DNA of 64,000 bases from Microbacterium forte (GCF_031885415.1 NZ_CP116871.1:868001-932000), one strand, 5' to 3'. Positions 27,266-36,981 are shown, counted from the stretch's first letter. A program made the numbers and translations. Notes: generated by a model not told the origin, from the letters alone.

Positions 27266-27345
27266 AAACTCGCTCGCTTCATCGACAGCATCCGCCGGGA
27301 TTCACTCCACCCTATGCCAGGTCTGTGACAGAGGCGTTACGACGC

Positions 27346-28374
27346 TCAGTTGCCGGCGCGGGTGAGTTCGGCGACCTGTGCGCGCGAGAGCGTGACGCCG
27401 GCGCCCTGCATCAGCTCGTCGACATGGTCGCTCGCGAAGGCGTTGACGATCGGTGCCGCGATGGTGCGCTGCGCGAGCAGCCAGGCGATCGACACGGCTG
27501 CCACCGGAACCTCGAGTTCGATCGCCACCTGGTCGAGAGCGCGCAGGATCTTCGTGCCACGACGGTTGAGGTGACCACGCAGCTGCTCTCCGCGCACGCC
27601 CTGCGAGGTGAGCGCCTTGCTGCGGTGCCTGCCGGACAGGAAGCCGTGCTCGAGAGCGTGCGACGGCGTGACTGCGAGGCTCTGTGCGCCGGCGACGAGA
27701 CGCAGATCGCCCTCGAACGGCTGACGACGGATGAGGTTGTACGGAGAATCGATCACCTCGATGCGCGGGTACCCCGCGGATGCGAGGATGCGCGCCTCGA
27801 CGAGCCGCTCGGGTGCGAATCCATACGCCCCGAGGGCGCCGATCTTGCCTGCGTCGATCATCCACTCGACGGTCGCGAGGGTGTCTTCGAGGTTCGTCGT
27901 GCGGTCGAGCGTCGCGTCGAGATACAGCACGTCGATACGGTCGACGCCCAGACGCGTGAGCGAGCCTTCGACCGCGCGCACGAGGTTCACCGAGCCGAGA
28001 CCCGGGTTGTCTGCGTGGGCGCCGATCCGCACACTCAACAGGGCGCGATCACGTCGCCCCCTGGACTGCAGCCACTGGCCGATGATGTGCTCGCTGCGTC
28101 CGCCGGAGAACCCGTCTGCCGTGTGGATCGCGTTGCCGCCGAACTCGACGTAGCGGTCGAGGATGCCGTGGCTCGTCTCGAGATCGACGTTCCAGCCGAA
28201 CTCGGCCGCGCCGAGCATCAGCGGGAAGGTCTCGAGTCCGGTCTCGCCGAGAGGTACGCGGATGCTCTCTCCTATTCCCGGGCCGACGATGGGTATGGGC
28301 GCGGAGGGGTGCTCTGCCGTGCCCTGCTGCGCACGCTCCACCGACGCTCCTGCGCCTACGCCGAACAACCGCAT
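27346..28374 (-). CDS. Aldo/keto reductase
   Basis: 342 residues. The TIM-barrel AKR pattern is visible: GGNAIHTADGFSGGRSEHIIGQWL (catalytic Asp region with Tyr replaced by Phe in DGFSGG), RIDVLYLDATLD, IGALGAYGFAPERL and VAAVSIAWLLAQRTIAAPIV near the C-terminus. The family's catalytic Tyr is usually in D-x3-x-Y-G; here it reads DGFSGG, so activity may differ from typical AKRs. The N-terminal 45 residues are extra and Ala/Pro-rich. It is monocistronic. Confidence 0.82.
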   Translation of the reverse strand: MRLFGVGAGASVERAQQGTAEHPSAPIPIVGPGIGESIRVPLGETGLETFPLMLGAAEFGWNVDLETSHGILDRYVEFGGNAIHTADGFSGGRSEHIIGQWLQSRGRRDRALLSVRIGAHADNPGLGSVNLVRAVEGSLTRLGVDRIDVLYLDATLDRTTNLEDTLATVEWMIDAGKIGALGAYGFAPERLVEARILASAGYPRIEVIDSPYNLIRRQPFEGDLRLVAGAQSLAVTPSHALEHGFLSGRHRSKALTSQGVRGEQLRGHLNRRGTKILRALDQVAIELEVPVAAVSIAWLLAQRTIAAPIVNAFASDHVDELMQGAGVTLSRAQVAELTRAGN

Positions 28375-28532
28375 ATCCTCACCCCCGTCGATCGGTGCGT
28401 ACCGACCTACGTCACTGCCTCGAATGCACCCCCCGGTGCGTACTTTCGAGAGTAAGCGAGATCCGCGAACGCGCTGACCAATCCAGGGAACGGCGCGAGA
28501 ACTTCCGATAACGGTTTGGTCACATCGGATAC

Positions 28533-28574
28533 GACGAAGCCCGAGCCGTCCGCGAGGACGACCCGGGCTTCGTC
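28533..28574 (-). terminator. Terminator of pnp
   Basis: Arms GACGAAGCCCG (28533-28543) and CGGGCTTCGTC (28564-28574) form an 11-bp stem 16 nt downstream of the pnp stop. Confidence 0.75.
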
Positions 28575-28589
28575 AAGAAGCGCCGTCGA

Positions 28590-30866
28590 TTACTCGGCTG
28601 CGGCCTCTTCGCCTGAAGCTGCGTCCGCTGCGGGAGCGTCATCGAGCACGGGCTCGAGCGACAGCTTGCCGCGGTCGTCGATCTTCGTGATCTTCACGAG
28701 GATCTTCTGGCCGACCGAGAGCACGTCGTCGACGTTCTCGACGCGCTTGCCACCGGCGAGCTTGCGCACCTCGGTGACGTGCAGCAGGCCGTCCTTGCCA
28801 GGAAGCAGCGAGACGAATGCACCGAACGTCGCGATCTTGACGACGGTTCCGAGGAACTGCTCGCCCACCTCGGGGTTGGTCGGGTTGGCGATCGCGTTGA
28901 CCTGGGCACGGGCGGCCTCGGCCGAGGGGCCGTCGGTCGCGCCGATGTAGACGGTGCCGTCCTCCTCGATGGAGATCTGCGCACCGGTCTCGTCCTGGAT
29001 CGCGTTGATCGTCTTGCCCTTCGGGCCGATCAGCTCGCCGATCTTGTCGACCGGGATCTGCACGCTGATGACGCGAGGCGCGGTCGGCGCCATCTCGTCG
29101 GGAGCGTCGATCGCGGCGTTCAGGACGTTGAGGATCGTCAGACGAGCGTCGCGGGCCTGCGTGAGCGCACCCGCGAGGACCGACGTCGGGATGCCGTCGA
29201 GCTTCGTGTCGAGCTGGATGGCGGTGATGAACTCGCCGGTGCCCGCGACCTTGAAGTCCATGTCACCCAGAGCGTCTTCCGCACCGAGGATGTCGGTCAG
29301 CGCCGCGTAGCGGGTCTCACCGTCGACCTCATCGGAGACGAGACCCATGGCGATGCCGGCGACGGGTGCACGCAGCGGCACGCCCGCGTTCAGCAGCGAC
29401 AGGGTCGACGCGCAGACAGAACCCATCGAGGTCGAGCCGTTGGAGCTCAGCGCCTCGGAGACCTGACGGATCGCGTAGGGGAACTCCTCGCGGCTCGGCA
29501 GAACCGGCACGAGGGCGCGCTCGGCGAGGAAGCCGTGCCCGATCTCGCGACGCTTCGGCGAGCCGACACGGCCGGTCTCACCGGTCGAGTACGGCGGGAA
29601 GTTGTAGTGGTGCATGTAGCGCTTGCTCGTGACGGGCGACAGCGAGTCGATCTGCTGCTCCATCTTGAGCATGTTCAGCGTGGTGACACCCAGGATCTGG
29701 GTCTCGCCGCGCTGGAAGATCGCGGAACCGTGCACGCGCGGGATGACCTGCACCTCGGCGTCGAGCGGACGGATGTCCGCCAGGCCACGACCGTCGATGC
29801 GCGCGCCCTCGGTGAGGATGCGGCCGCGGACGATCTTCTTCGTGACGGACTTGTACGCCGCGGAGAACTCGAGCGGCGCGGCGGCAGGAAGGTTGCCCGC
29901 CTCGGTCGCCTCGATGAGCTCGGCCCGGACGCGGTCCTTGATCGCGTCGTCCGACGTCTGACGCTCGACCTTGTCGGCGATCTGGTAGACGCCGACGAGG
30001 TCGTCGTAGGAACGGCCTGCGACGAAGTCGTAGACCTCCTGGCTGTATGCCGGGAAGACCGGGTAGACGCCCGGCTCCTTGGACGAGGTCGCTGCCAGCT
30101 CTGCCTGAGCCTTCACGAGCTGAGCGATGAACGGCTTCGCTGCCTCGAGCCCCTGCGCGACGATGGTCTCGTCGGGCTTCGTGGCGCCGGCCTTGATCAG
30201 GTTCCAGCTGCCCTCGGTGGCCTCAGCCTCGACCATCATGATCGCGACGTCTTCGGTGCCATCGGACTTGGTGACGACGCGGCCGGCGACGATCAGGTCG
30301 AACACGGCCTCCGACACCTGCTCGGCGTTCGGGAACGCGACCCACTGGTCGGCGTGCTCGCCGTGACCGGGGATGAACGCGAGGCGCACACCGGCGACGG
30401 GACCGGAGAACGGAAGGCCCGAGATCTGCGTCGACGCCGAAGCGGCGTTGATCGCGAGAGCGTCGTAGAACTCTCCCGGAGCGATCGACATCACGGTGAT
30501 GACGACCTGGACCTCGTTGCGCAGACCGTCGACGAACGACGGGCGCAGCGGACGGTCGATCAGACGGCAGACGAGGATCGCCTCGGTGGAGGGGCGACCC
30601 TCACGACGGAAGAACGAACCGGGGATCTTTCCTGCGGCGTACGAGCGCTCTTCGACATCGACCGTCAGCGGGAAGAAGTCGAAGCCCTCGCGGGGGTGCT
30701 TGCCCGCGCTGGTGGCCGAGAGGAGCATGGTCTCGCCGTCGAGGTACGCGGCGACTGCGCCCTGAGCCTGCTGCGCGAGGCGGCCGGTCTCGAAGCGGAT
30801 GGTGCGGGTGCCGAAGCGGCCGTTGTCGAGAACGGCCTCGGTGGCGGTGATTTCAGGACCTTCCAA
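28590..30866 (-). CDS. pnp: Polyribonucleotide nucleotidyltransferase (PNPase)
   Basis: 758 residues from a TTG start at 30866, preceded by AAGGAGA at 6 nt; the protein then opens [31 protein letters not shown] as in actinobacterial PNPases. An ATG further upstream (30920) would lie inside the leader and is unlikely. Two RNase PH domains (the second with [16 protein letters not shown] and [19 protein letters not shown]) are followed by a KH domain ([21 protein letters not shown]) and an S1 domain ([27 protein letters not shown]). It degrades RNA 3' to 5' phosphorolytically and makes tails. The long leader probably carries an Actino-pnp element. Confidence 0.95.
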   Translation of the reverse strand: MEGPEITATEAVLDNGRFGTRTIRFETGRLAQQAQGAVAAYLDGETMLLSATSAGKHPREGFDFFPLTVDVEERSYAAGKIPGSFFRREGRPSTEAILVCRLIDRPLRPSFVDGLRNEVQVVITVMSIAPGEFYDALAINAASASTQISGLPFSGPVAGVRLAFIPGHGEHADQWVAFPNAEQVSEAVFDLIVAGRVVTKSDGTEDVAIMMVEAEATEGSWNLIKAGATKPDETIVAQGLEAAKPFIAQLVKAQAELAATSSKEPGVYPVFPAYSQEVYDFVAGRSYDDLVGVYQIADKVERQTSDDAIKDRVRAELIEATEAGNLPAAAPLEFSAAYKSVTKKIVRGRILTEGARIDGRGLADIRPLDAEVQVIPRVHGSAIFQRGETQILGVTTLNMLKMEQQIDSLSPVTSKRYMHHYNFPPYSTGETGRVGSPKRREIGHGFLAERALVPVLPSREEFPYAIRQVSEALSSNGSTSMGSVCASTLSLLNAGVPLRAPVAGIAMGLVSDEVDGETRYAALTDILGAEDALGDMDFKVAGTGEFITAIQLDTKLDGIPTSVLAGALTQARDARLTILNVLNAAIDAPDEMAPTAPRVISVQIPVDKIGELIGPKGKTINAIQDETGAQISIEEDGTVYIGATDGPSAEAARAQVNAIANPTNPEVGEQFLGTVVKIATFGAFVSLLPGKDGLLHVTEVRKLAGGKRVENVDDVLSVGQKILVKITKIDDRGKLSLEPVLDDAPAADAASGEEAAAE

Positions 30867-31171
30867 GAGGTCTCTCCTTCTTTGTTTAGACTCGCGAGTC
30901 CGTGTGACGCGCGAGCGCATTCATGAAGGAGCGGGTTCTGACGGATATGGGCGCGCGGGCATTCCCGCGAATCTCACCTGCGCTGGCCACCAGTAGAAAG
31001 CCACCCGACGTCGCGCCGAGGAACCCACCACAGGGGACCAGCTCTCCGCCGATCGCTCCATGAGTCGATATGAAATTGTCCGGTCGACATACGCCGACCG
31101 CGTCCAGCCTATCAGCGGGGCATTGAAAGTCCTCGCTCCGGCTGTCCTTCCACGCCGCGACAGCCCGGAAG
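30867..31171 (-). promoter_or_regulatory. pnp leader and upstream region (no coding gene)
   Basis: This 305-bp gap contains no credible protein gene. It holds the pnp ribosome binding site at the low end, the candidate Actino-pnp RNA element in the middle and presumably the pnp promoter towards 31100. rpsO, which precedes pnp in many bacteria, is 18 kb away in this window. Confidence 0.6.
30978..31046 (-). ncRNA. Candidate Actino-pnp RNA element
   Basis: The Actino-pnp motif is a conserved structured element in the 5' leader of actinobacterial pnp genes. Here, on the minus strand 110-180 nt upstream of the TTG start, the sequence reads GAGCTGG-TCCCCTGTGGTGGG ... GTGGCTTTCTACTGGTGG-CCAGCGC. 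GCTGG and CCAGC pair as an outer stem. I recognise the GTGGCTTTCTACTG-GGCCAGC pattern from memory of this family; a covariance-model search would be decisive. Confidence 0.6.
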
Positions 31172-33112
31172 TCAGCCGACGGTGACATCGCTCGGGGCGC
31201 TCGATCGCCCGAGATAGACGTAGTCGTCGTGCTTCGCGACCCGCCCGTCTCCCGCCGTGCGTCCGTGCAATCGTCGCCATACCCATGGCAACGCGTGCCG
31301 ACGCCACCAGAGCCCCGCCCCGATCGGCTCGTTCTCGTGCAGAGCCGCGTCCAGGGCTCCGAGGGCGTCGGCATGCGGCACGGCGAGCATCTCCCCCGCC
31401 CGGTACGCGAGGAATCTATGTCCTCGGCTGCTCAGGTGCACGAGGTCCTCACCCCAGTTCGGGCGTTCGGGGAGCGAGGGGTGCAGGTCCGTGTCGATCA
31501 GGATCGCGCCGGTGCGTGCCGCGACGCCCGTGAGTGCCGTGGCGAATGCCGCGAACCGCTTCGTGTACATCGCGGCCGCGCGCCGACGGGGAAGGAACGG
31601 GGTGACGAGGAGGACATCCGCTCCGGTGCTCCGGAGGCGCGTGACCGCACCCTCGAGCTCTGCGGCGAGCGCCGCCACGTCGACGTGGGGCTTCACGAGG
31701 TCGTTGGCCCCGATGAGGATCGACACGAGATCCGGTTCGAGTTCGAGTGCCCGGGGAAGCTGCGTGGCGCACACGTCGCGCACGCGCTTGGACCTGATGG
31801 CGAGGTTCGCGTAGTGGAGCCCCCCTCGTGCGGCGAGCAGAAGCGCGAGTCGGTCGGCCCATCCGCGCAGCGCTCCGTCGGGTGCAGGGTCGCACAGTCC
31901 CTCGGTGAGCGAGTCTCCCAACGCCACGTATCGCTGCCAGCGACGCGCGTCGACGGGGACACTGGGCTCCGGGCGCGTCAGGCGGCGAGCGCGCAGTCCG
32001 GCATCCACAGCACGGAGCTCTCGTGCCTCGTCGAAATGTCCCAGCAGCTGATCGCAGATGCTCGACCAGCTGCGCCCCTGCACCGCCGCGAGTCCTGCTT
32101 CGCCGAAGGCCCGGCGTTTGCGCGCGTCTCCGGTGAGATCGGCGACGCGCATGCGCAGGTCGTCGAGATCGCCCGGCCGATAGAGCCATCCGTCGATCCC
32201 CATGCGCACGAGCCCGAGGGGACCGCCTCGTCCGGTGGCGATGACGGGCACCCCGCTCGCGTGCGCCTCCTGCAGGGTCTGGCCGAAGGTCTCGCTCTCC
32301 CCCGGGTGCACGAACACATCGAACGATGCCATCGCTTCCGCGAGTGCATCGCCCTCGAGGTGCCCGAGGAAGAGAGCGTCGGGCAGCAGCGCTTCGAGCC
32401 TGGGCCTGCTCGGGCCGTCACCGACGATCACGAGACGCGTCCCCGGGATCGTCTGCAGCACACCCAGGTCCTCGACCTGCTTCTCCGGGGCGAGTCGGCC
32501 CACATAGCCGATCACGACCTCCGACCCCCACTCCGCGCGCAATGTCACGCTGCGTCGGTCGGGTCGAAAACGCTCAGCATCGACGCCTCTGCCCCACCGG
32601 CGGATGCGATCGACACCGAGTTCGGCGAGCTGCTGCGCCGAATCAGCCGATGGTGCCAGCGTCAGGGTCGCCCGCCGGTGGAGCCGAGCGATGTGCGACT
32701 GCGCGACGCCCGTCGCCGCGGGGATGCGGTACCTCTGCGTGTACGCCGCCACATCGGTCTGATACGCGGCGACCGATGCCACGCCGAGGTGCTCCGCGGC
32801 GAGCGCGCCTCGCCAGCCGAGGGCGAAGGGGGAGGCCAGATGAACGACATCCGGACCGAAACGGCGCAGCGATGCCGCGACCTGGCGTGCCGGCGAGGTG
32901 CCCACCCGCACGTTGCGGTAGCCGGGGAGCGCGAGGCTGGGCATGGATTCGACAGCGGCGCCGTGGACCCGAGCGGGCATGCCGACCGCATCGGGTGCGA
33001 TCACGTGCGCGTCATGGCCTGCGCGTTCGAGGTGGCCGAGGATCTGCAGCACGGATCCGGTGACACCGTTCATGTGCGGAAGGAAGGACTCTGTCACGAT
33101 CGCGACTCTCAC
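31172..33112 (-). CDS. Fusion protein: glycosyltransferase (GT4-like) plus SGNH/GDSL hydrolase
   Basis: 646 residues in one uninterrupted frame. Residues ~1-370 are a GT-B glycosyltransferase: SFLPHMNGVTGSV at the N-terminus, IGYVGRLAPEKQVEDL and the donor-site HPGESETFGQTLQEAHASGVPVIATG (E-x7-E region). This resembles the MgtA/PimB group that mannosylates lipids. Residues ~390-600 are an SGNH hydrolase: block I VALGDSLTEG (Ser near 400), block III IGANDL (near 466), block V DLVHLSSRGH (Asp/His near 555). A linker of ~25 residues joins them and a basic tail ends the protein. GTG start at 33112. No membrane segment is obvious. The combined role is unknown. Confidence 0.88.
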   Translation of the reverse strand: MRVAIVTESFLPHMNGVTGSVLQILGHLERAGHDAHVIAPDAVGMPARVHGAAVESMPSLALPGYRNVRVGTSPARQVAASLRRFGPDVVHLASPFALGWRGALAAEHLGVASVAAYQTDVAAYTQRYRIPAATGVAQSHIARLHRRATLTLAPSADSAQQLAELGVDRIRRWGRGVDAERFRPDRRSVTLRAEWGSEVVIGYVGRLAPEKQVEDLGVLQTIPGTRLVIVGDGPSRPRLEALLPDALFLGHLEGDALAEAMASFDVFVHPGESETFGQTLQEAHASGVPVIATGRGGPLGLVRMGIDGWLYRPGDLDDLRMRVADLTGDARKRRAFGEAGLAAVQGRSWSSICDQLLGHFDEARELRAVDAGLRARRLTRPEPSVPVDARRWQRYVALGDSLTEGLCDPAPDGALRGWADRLALLLAARGGLHYANLAIRSKRVRDVCATQLPRALELEPDLVSILIGANDLVKPHVDVAALAAELEGAVTRLRSTGADVLLVTPFLPRRRAAAMYTKRFAAFATALTGVAARTGAILIDTDLHPSLPERPNWGEDLVHLSSRGHRFLAYRAGEMLAVPHADALGALDAALHENEPIGAGLWWRRHALPWVWRRLHGRTAGDGRVAKHDDYVYLGRSSAPSDVTVG

Positions 33113-33251
33113 AACCTCAGGATGCTGCCAGCGTCAGCCGCGAGACGCGGGAAACGACCCCTGGCACCAGAAGTTCACCGGATGCTGGAGCGCTGGTCAC
33201 CGGCTATGCGGACGTTGGTTCCCGTTCACCTGCGCCGAGCACTGTGGAGGC

Positions 33252-33824
33252 GTGCCGTCCGATCTGCTCAGCAGCCCGTGGGCCCTCGTGATCATGGGCC
33301 TCCTCGTGCTCGGCGACTCGTTCTTCGTCGTCGTCCCCGGAGAGATCGCTGTGACCGCCCTGGGGGCCATCGCGTCGACCACGGGCGCTCCCCCGCTCTG
33401 GGCGGTGATCGTGTGCGCGGCAGCGGCGGCCGCAGTCGGTGACACCGCCTGCTATCTCATCGGTCGCACCGTCGGCACCGAGCGCTGGCGATGGATGCGT
33501 GCGCCGCGTGTGCGCCAGGCCCTCGACTGGGCCCGACGCCGCCTCGAAGGCGGGACAGCGACGGTGCTCTTCACCGCTCGGTTCGTGCCGTTCGCGCGAT
33601 TGGCGATCAATCTCGTCGCCGGCGCCTCGCATATCGCCCCGGGTCGATACCTGCTGCTCGTCGCAGTGGCGGCTCTCGGATGGGCTGCGTACCAGGCGTC
33701 CGTCGGTGCCGTCGTCGCCGCGCTGGTGCCGGGCGGCCCTGTCGTCGCGATCGCGGTGTCGGTCGCCATCGCGGTGGGACTCGGTGCTGTGATCGACGTG
33801 GTGTCCCGCCGGTCCCGGAAGTGA
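33252..33824 (+). CDS. DedA-family membrane protein
   Basis: 190 residues with about four to five hydrophobic segments. The DedA/SNARE-associated pattern is seen in DSFFVVVPGEIAVTALGA, AVGDTACYLIGRTVG (G-x3-Y-x-IGR-x-G) and TARFVPFARLAINLVAGAS (the conserved F/TRF-x-P-x-R). DedA proteins are linked to lipid flipping (undecaprenyl phosphate or phospholipids) and membrane homeostasis. The GTG at 33252 is chosen because the first membrane helix follows directly and upstream in-frame codons run into the divergent gene. A GGAGG lies only 1 nt before it, so start usage is uncertain. Confidence 0.82.
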   Translation: MPSDLLSSPWALVIMGLLVLGDSFFVVVPGEIAVTALGAIASTTGAPPLWAVIVCAAAAAAVGDTACYLIGRTVGTERWRWMRAPRVRQALDWARRRLEGGTATVLFTARFVPFARLAINLVAGASHIAPGRYLLLVAVAALGWAAYQASVGAVVAALVPGGPVVAIAVSVAIAVGLGAVIDVVSRRSRK

Positions 33825-33850
33825 TCCACCCACCGGTCAGGAGCGTGCCC

Positions 33851-33856
33851 TAGGCT
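33851..33856 (+). promoter_or_regulatory. Leaderless -10 (TAGGCT) for DUF5302 gene
   Basis: TAGGCT ends 7 nt before the ATG at 33864. Confidence 0.7.
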
Positions 33857-33863
33857 GGCGAGC

Positions 33864-34040
33864 ATGAGCACCGAAGAAGGCGCCTCCTCCAGCGAGGAGA
33901 TGAAGCGCAAGTTCAAGGAAGCGCTCGAGAAGAAGAACGCGCACCACCGGCAGGGCGAAGCCCACCTGGATGGCGACTCCGCCGTCCACGGCGCGCCCGC
34001 CCCGCAGACGCGGCGCGAGTTCCGACGCAAGAGCGGTTGA
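33864..34040 (+). CDS. Small DUF5302-type protein
   Basis: 58 residues: MSTEEGASSSEEMKRKFKEA, then LEKKNAHHRQGEAHLDGDSA and a basic tail REFRRKSG. The MKxKFxEALEKK-x2-(H/N)...GxAHxDG pattern is that of the short actinobacterial DUF5302 family. It is highly charged, with no membrane segment, and probably cytoplasmic. A leaderless promoter supports both its reality and its start. Function is unknown. Confidence 0.85.
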   Translation: MSTEEGASSSEEMKRKFKEALEKKNAHHRQGEAHLDGDSAVHGAPAPQTRREFRRKSG

Positions 34041-34046
34041 CCACAC

Positions 34047-34082
34047 GGATGCGGGAGCCGACCAGCGTCGACTCCCGCATCC
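34047..34082. terminator. Bidirectional terminator between DUF5302 gene and dctA
   Basis: Arms GGATGCGGGAG...CTCCCGCATCC enclose a second short stem (CGAC/GTCG) between the two convergent genes. Confidence 0.75.
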
Positions 34083-34100
34083 CTCTCACCCGCTCGCCGC

Positions 34101-35540
34101 TCAGTTCCGCGCTGCTCGAGCCCGCGCTCGCTCCTCCTTCGCGGCCATCTCATCGAGCGCCGACTCCTTGAGACCCTGGATGTCGACGGCCTTGCTCTCA
34201 TCTGCCATCCCGTGGTCGTCCACACCGTCGAGCGACGACTCTTCGAACGGCAGCGCGCCGCTCAGCACCCGCTGCACCCGCTCGCGATCGATCTCGCGGG
34301 TCCAGGTGCCGATGAGCAGGGTCGCGACCGCGTTGCCGGTGAAGTTGGTCAGAGCGCGCCCCTCCGACATGAACCGGTCGATGCCGACGATCACGCCGAC
34401 GCCGTCGACGAGATCAGGGCGGTACGCCTGCAGACCGCCCGCGAGCGTGGCGAGTCCTGCCCCCGTGACACCGGCCGCTCCCTTGCTCGCGATGATCATG
34501 AACACCAGCAGCCCGATCTGCTCGCCGATGGTCATCGGCTGGCCCATACCGGTGGCGATGAAGAGCGAGGCCATGGTCAGGTAGATCGCGGTGCCGTCGA
34601 GGTTGAACGAGTATCCGGTGGGCACCGTGATCCCGACGACCGGCTTCGAGACGCCGATGTGCTCCATCTTCGCGATGAGACGCGGAAGAGCGGACTCCGA
34701 CGACGAGGTGCCCACGATCAGCAGGTACTCGCGGGCGAGGTACTTCACCAGGTTGAAGATGTTCACCCGGGTCACCGCATAGAGCAGCGTCCCCAGAACG
34801 ACCACGATGAACAGGATGCAGGTGATGTAGAACGCGACCATCAGCACCCCGAGGCTCCAGATGGCGGCGATGCCCGTCTTCCCGACGACCGCCGCGATCG
34901 CTCCGAACGCGCCGAGCGGCGCCAGCCACAGGATCATGCCGAGGATGCGGAACACCAGCTTCTGCAGGTTCTTGACCGCATCCATGATCGGGGCGCCCTT
35001 GTCGCCGAGCCCCTGGAGGGCGAAGCCGACCAGCAACGCGATGAAGAGCACCTGCAGCACGCTCTCACCGGTGAAGGCGGAGAAGAAGGTCGTCGGGATG
35101 ATGCCGAGGATGAACTCCGTGGTGGTCTTCGCCTCGGTCTCGGTCGCGTCGTAGCTGGAGTTCGCCATGTCGAGGCCCGCACCCGGGTGGATGATGTTGC
35201 CGACCACGAGTCCGATCGCCAGCGCGAAGGTCGACATCACCATGAAGTAGAGCAGCGCGAGTCCGCCGATCTTGCCCACGGTCGCGGCCTTCGCGATCGA
35301 GCCGACGCCCACGACGATCGTGCAGAAGATGATCGGCGCGATCATCATCTTGATGAGCGATACGAAGCCCTTGCCGATCGGTTCGAGACTCTGACCGACC
35401 TCGGGCCAGATGAGGCCGACCGCCGCGCCGAGCACGACCGCGATGATCACCGAGACATACAGCCATGTGTGCCTGTCCCACGCCTGCTTGCCGCGCCGCC
35501 AGTGGAATCCGGGAAGCGAGAACCCTGTCGTGATGGCCAT
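34101..35540 (-). CDS. dctA: C4-dicarboxylate:cation symporter DctA
   Basis: 479 residues with eight membrane helices of the DAACS/SLC1 fold. The serine-rich re-entrant loop is VGTSSSESALPRLIAKME, and TVPTGYSFNLDGTAIYLTMASLFIA and the MIIASKGAAGVTGAGLATLAG hairpin follow, all diagnostic. It imports succinate, fumarate or malate with sodium or protons. The start at 35540 follows GAGGAAAAC; the upstream in-frame ATG at 35636 adds a non-conserved tail. It is divergent from the DcuS/DcuR-type pair at 35701-37673, the likely regulators. Confidence 0.95.
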   Translation of the reverse strand: MAITTGFSLPGFHWRRGKQAWDRHTWLYVSVIIAVVLGAAVGLIWPEVGQSLEPIGKGFVSLIKMMIAPIIFCTIVVGVGSIAKAATVGKIGGLALLYFMVMSTFALAIGLVVGNIIHPGAGLDMANSSYDATETEAKTTTEFILGIIPTTFFSAFTGESVLQVLFIALLVGFALQGLGDKGAPIMDAVKNLQKLVFRILGMILWLAPLGAFGAIAAVVGKTGIAAIWSLGVLMVAFYITCILFIVVVLGTLLYAVTRVNIFNLVKYLAREYLLIVGTSSSESALPRLIAKMEHIGVSKPVVGITVPTGYSFNLDGTAIYLTMASLFIATGMGQPMTIGEQIGLLVFMIIASKGAAGVTGAGLATLAGGLQAYRPDLVDGVGVIVGIDRFMSEGRALTNFTGNAVATLLIGTWTREIDRERVQRVLSGALPFEESSLDGVDDHGMADESKAVDIQGLKESALDEMAAKEERARARAARN

Positions 35541-35700
35541 GTTTTCCTCCTTGATCATGAACGTCTTCGTCTCATGCCCTCTGGCGCCCTCGCCTTCGGT
35601 AAGCTCACCGTCGCGGACTTCACACGGCAGCGCCATTTGTGGTCGTATTGGTCATCACCGATATGCCGGCTCCGCGATCACCGACGATCGGAAGGACGCG

Positions 35701-36981
35701 ATGAGACCCGCCCGCGACTCCAGGAGCATCGCTTCCCGGGTCTTCCTGGTGCTCCTCGCGTCCGCCGTCGTGGTCGGCGCACTGGTCGCCGTGTTCCTCG
35801 TCGTCGACGCGCAGCGCAGTGCACACGCGGAAGCGGAGCGTGTGACGGCGGCCACATCGGTGTCGCTCGCCTCGTCACCCCTCGTCATCGATGCACTCGC
35901 GACCCAGGAGCCGGACGCAGCGACCCGGATGCTCGAGCCCTACGCACTCGACGTGATCGCGAACGCCGATCTGGACTTCGTGACGATCATGACGCCCGAC
36001 GGCCTCCGACTCACCCACCCTGATCTCGACCAGATAGGCGGTGACTACCTCGGCACCATCCCGGATTCGCCACGGACGCTCACCGAGGTCTTCACCGGCA
36101 CGCTCGGCCCGTCGGTGAGGACCATCGTGCCGGTGCTCGCCGCCGACGACGAACTGGTCGGATGGGTGTCGTCGGGAGTGACGATCGAGTCGATCTCCGA
36201 GACCCTGATCCGGCGCCTGCCCCTCTCGATCGGCATTACGGCCGGGCTGGTCGCCCTGGGCGGCCTCGGCGCCTGGATCGCACGTCGATTCACCCGAGGC
36301 ATCGCCGGCGATCTGCCACCGGGAAAGGTGCGCGACGCCGTCTCGTCGTACGAATCGCTGCGCACACTCGGAGACGCTCTGCGCGCCCAGACGCATGAGC
36401 ACGGGAATCGGATGCACACCGCCGTCGCGCTTCTCGAGCTCGGACGCAGCGACGAGGCGATCGAGATCCTGACCGAGACCTCACGCCAGAGCCAGTCGCT
36501 CGTCGACCAGGTGACCGCACGGCAGGCGGGCGATCCTGCCGTGGGCGCGCTGCTGCTCGGCAAGGCATCGCAGGCCAGGGAGCGCGGGATCGACTGGCGG
36601 GTCCACATCGACCCGGACACCCCCGCGTCGCCCCTCTCGCCCGTCGACAGCGTCGCCGTGCTCGGAAACCTGATCGACAACGCCATGGATGCCGCAGCGG
36701 CGGGCACCGAGCGCTGGGTCGAGGTCGTGCTGCGGCCGTCCACGGAGGGAGGAATCGTCCTCGAGGTGTCGGACGGCGGTGACGGCATCCCCTCGGCGCT
36801 GCACGAGCGGGTCTTCACTCACGGGTACTCGACGAAGCCGACGGGAGCGCAAGGACGGGGCGTCGGGCTCGCCCTCGTGGAGGCGGTCGTCGTCGGGGCC
36901 GGCGGCTCCGTGGATCTCACCTCTCATCCGACCACTTTCACCGTCGTCCTCCCGTCGGCACGAGGACGGAGGACACCGTGA
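35701..36981 (+). CDS. Sensor histidine kinase of the CitA/DcuS type
   Basis: 426 residues. Membrane helix 1 is at ~13-35, followed by an extracytoplasmic Cache-like sensor (~36-170) that would bind carboxylates, then helix 2 (~172-195). The H-box THEHGNRMHTAVALLELG (His near 232) is the CitA/DcuS version. N-box LGNLIDNAMDAA, G1 VSDGGDGIPS and G2 GRGVGLALV follow. The cytoplasmic PAS domain usual between helix 2 and the H-box is missing; only ~35 residues separate them. GGAAGG precedes the ATG. The GTG of the regulator overlaps the stop (GTGA). Confidence 0.92.
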   Translation: MRPARDSRSIASRVFLVLLASAVVVGALVAVFLVVDAQRSAHAEAERVTAATSVSLASSPLVIDALATQEPDAATRMLEPYALDVIANADLDFVTIMTPDGLRLTHPDLDQIGGDYLGTIPDSPRTLTEVFTGTLGPSVRTIVPVLAADDELVGWVSSGVTIESISETLIRRLPLSIGITAGLVALGGLGAWIARRFTRGIAGDLPPGKVRDAVSSYESLRTLGDALRAQTHEHGNRMHTAVALLELGRSDEAIEILTETSRQSQSLVDQVTARQAGDPAVGALLLGKASQARERGIDWRVHIDPDTPASPLSPVDSVAVLGNLIDNAMDAAAAGTERWVEVVLRPSTEGGIVLEVSDGGDGIPSALHERVFTHGYSTKPTGAQGRGVGLALVEAVVVGAGGSVDLTSHPTTFTVVLPSARGRRTP

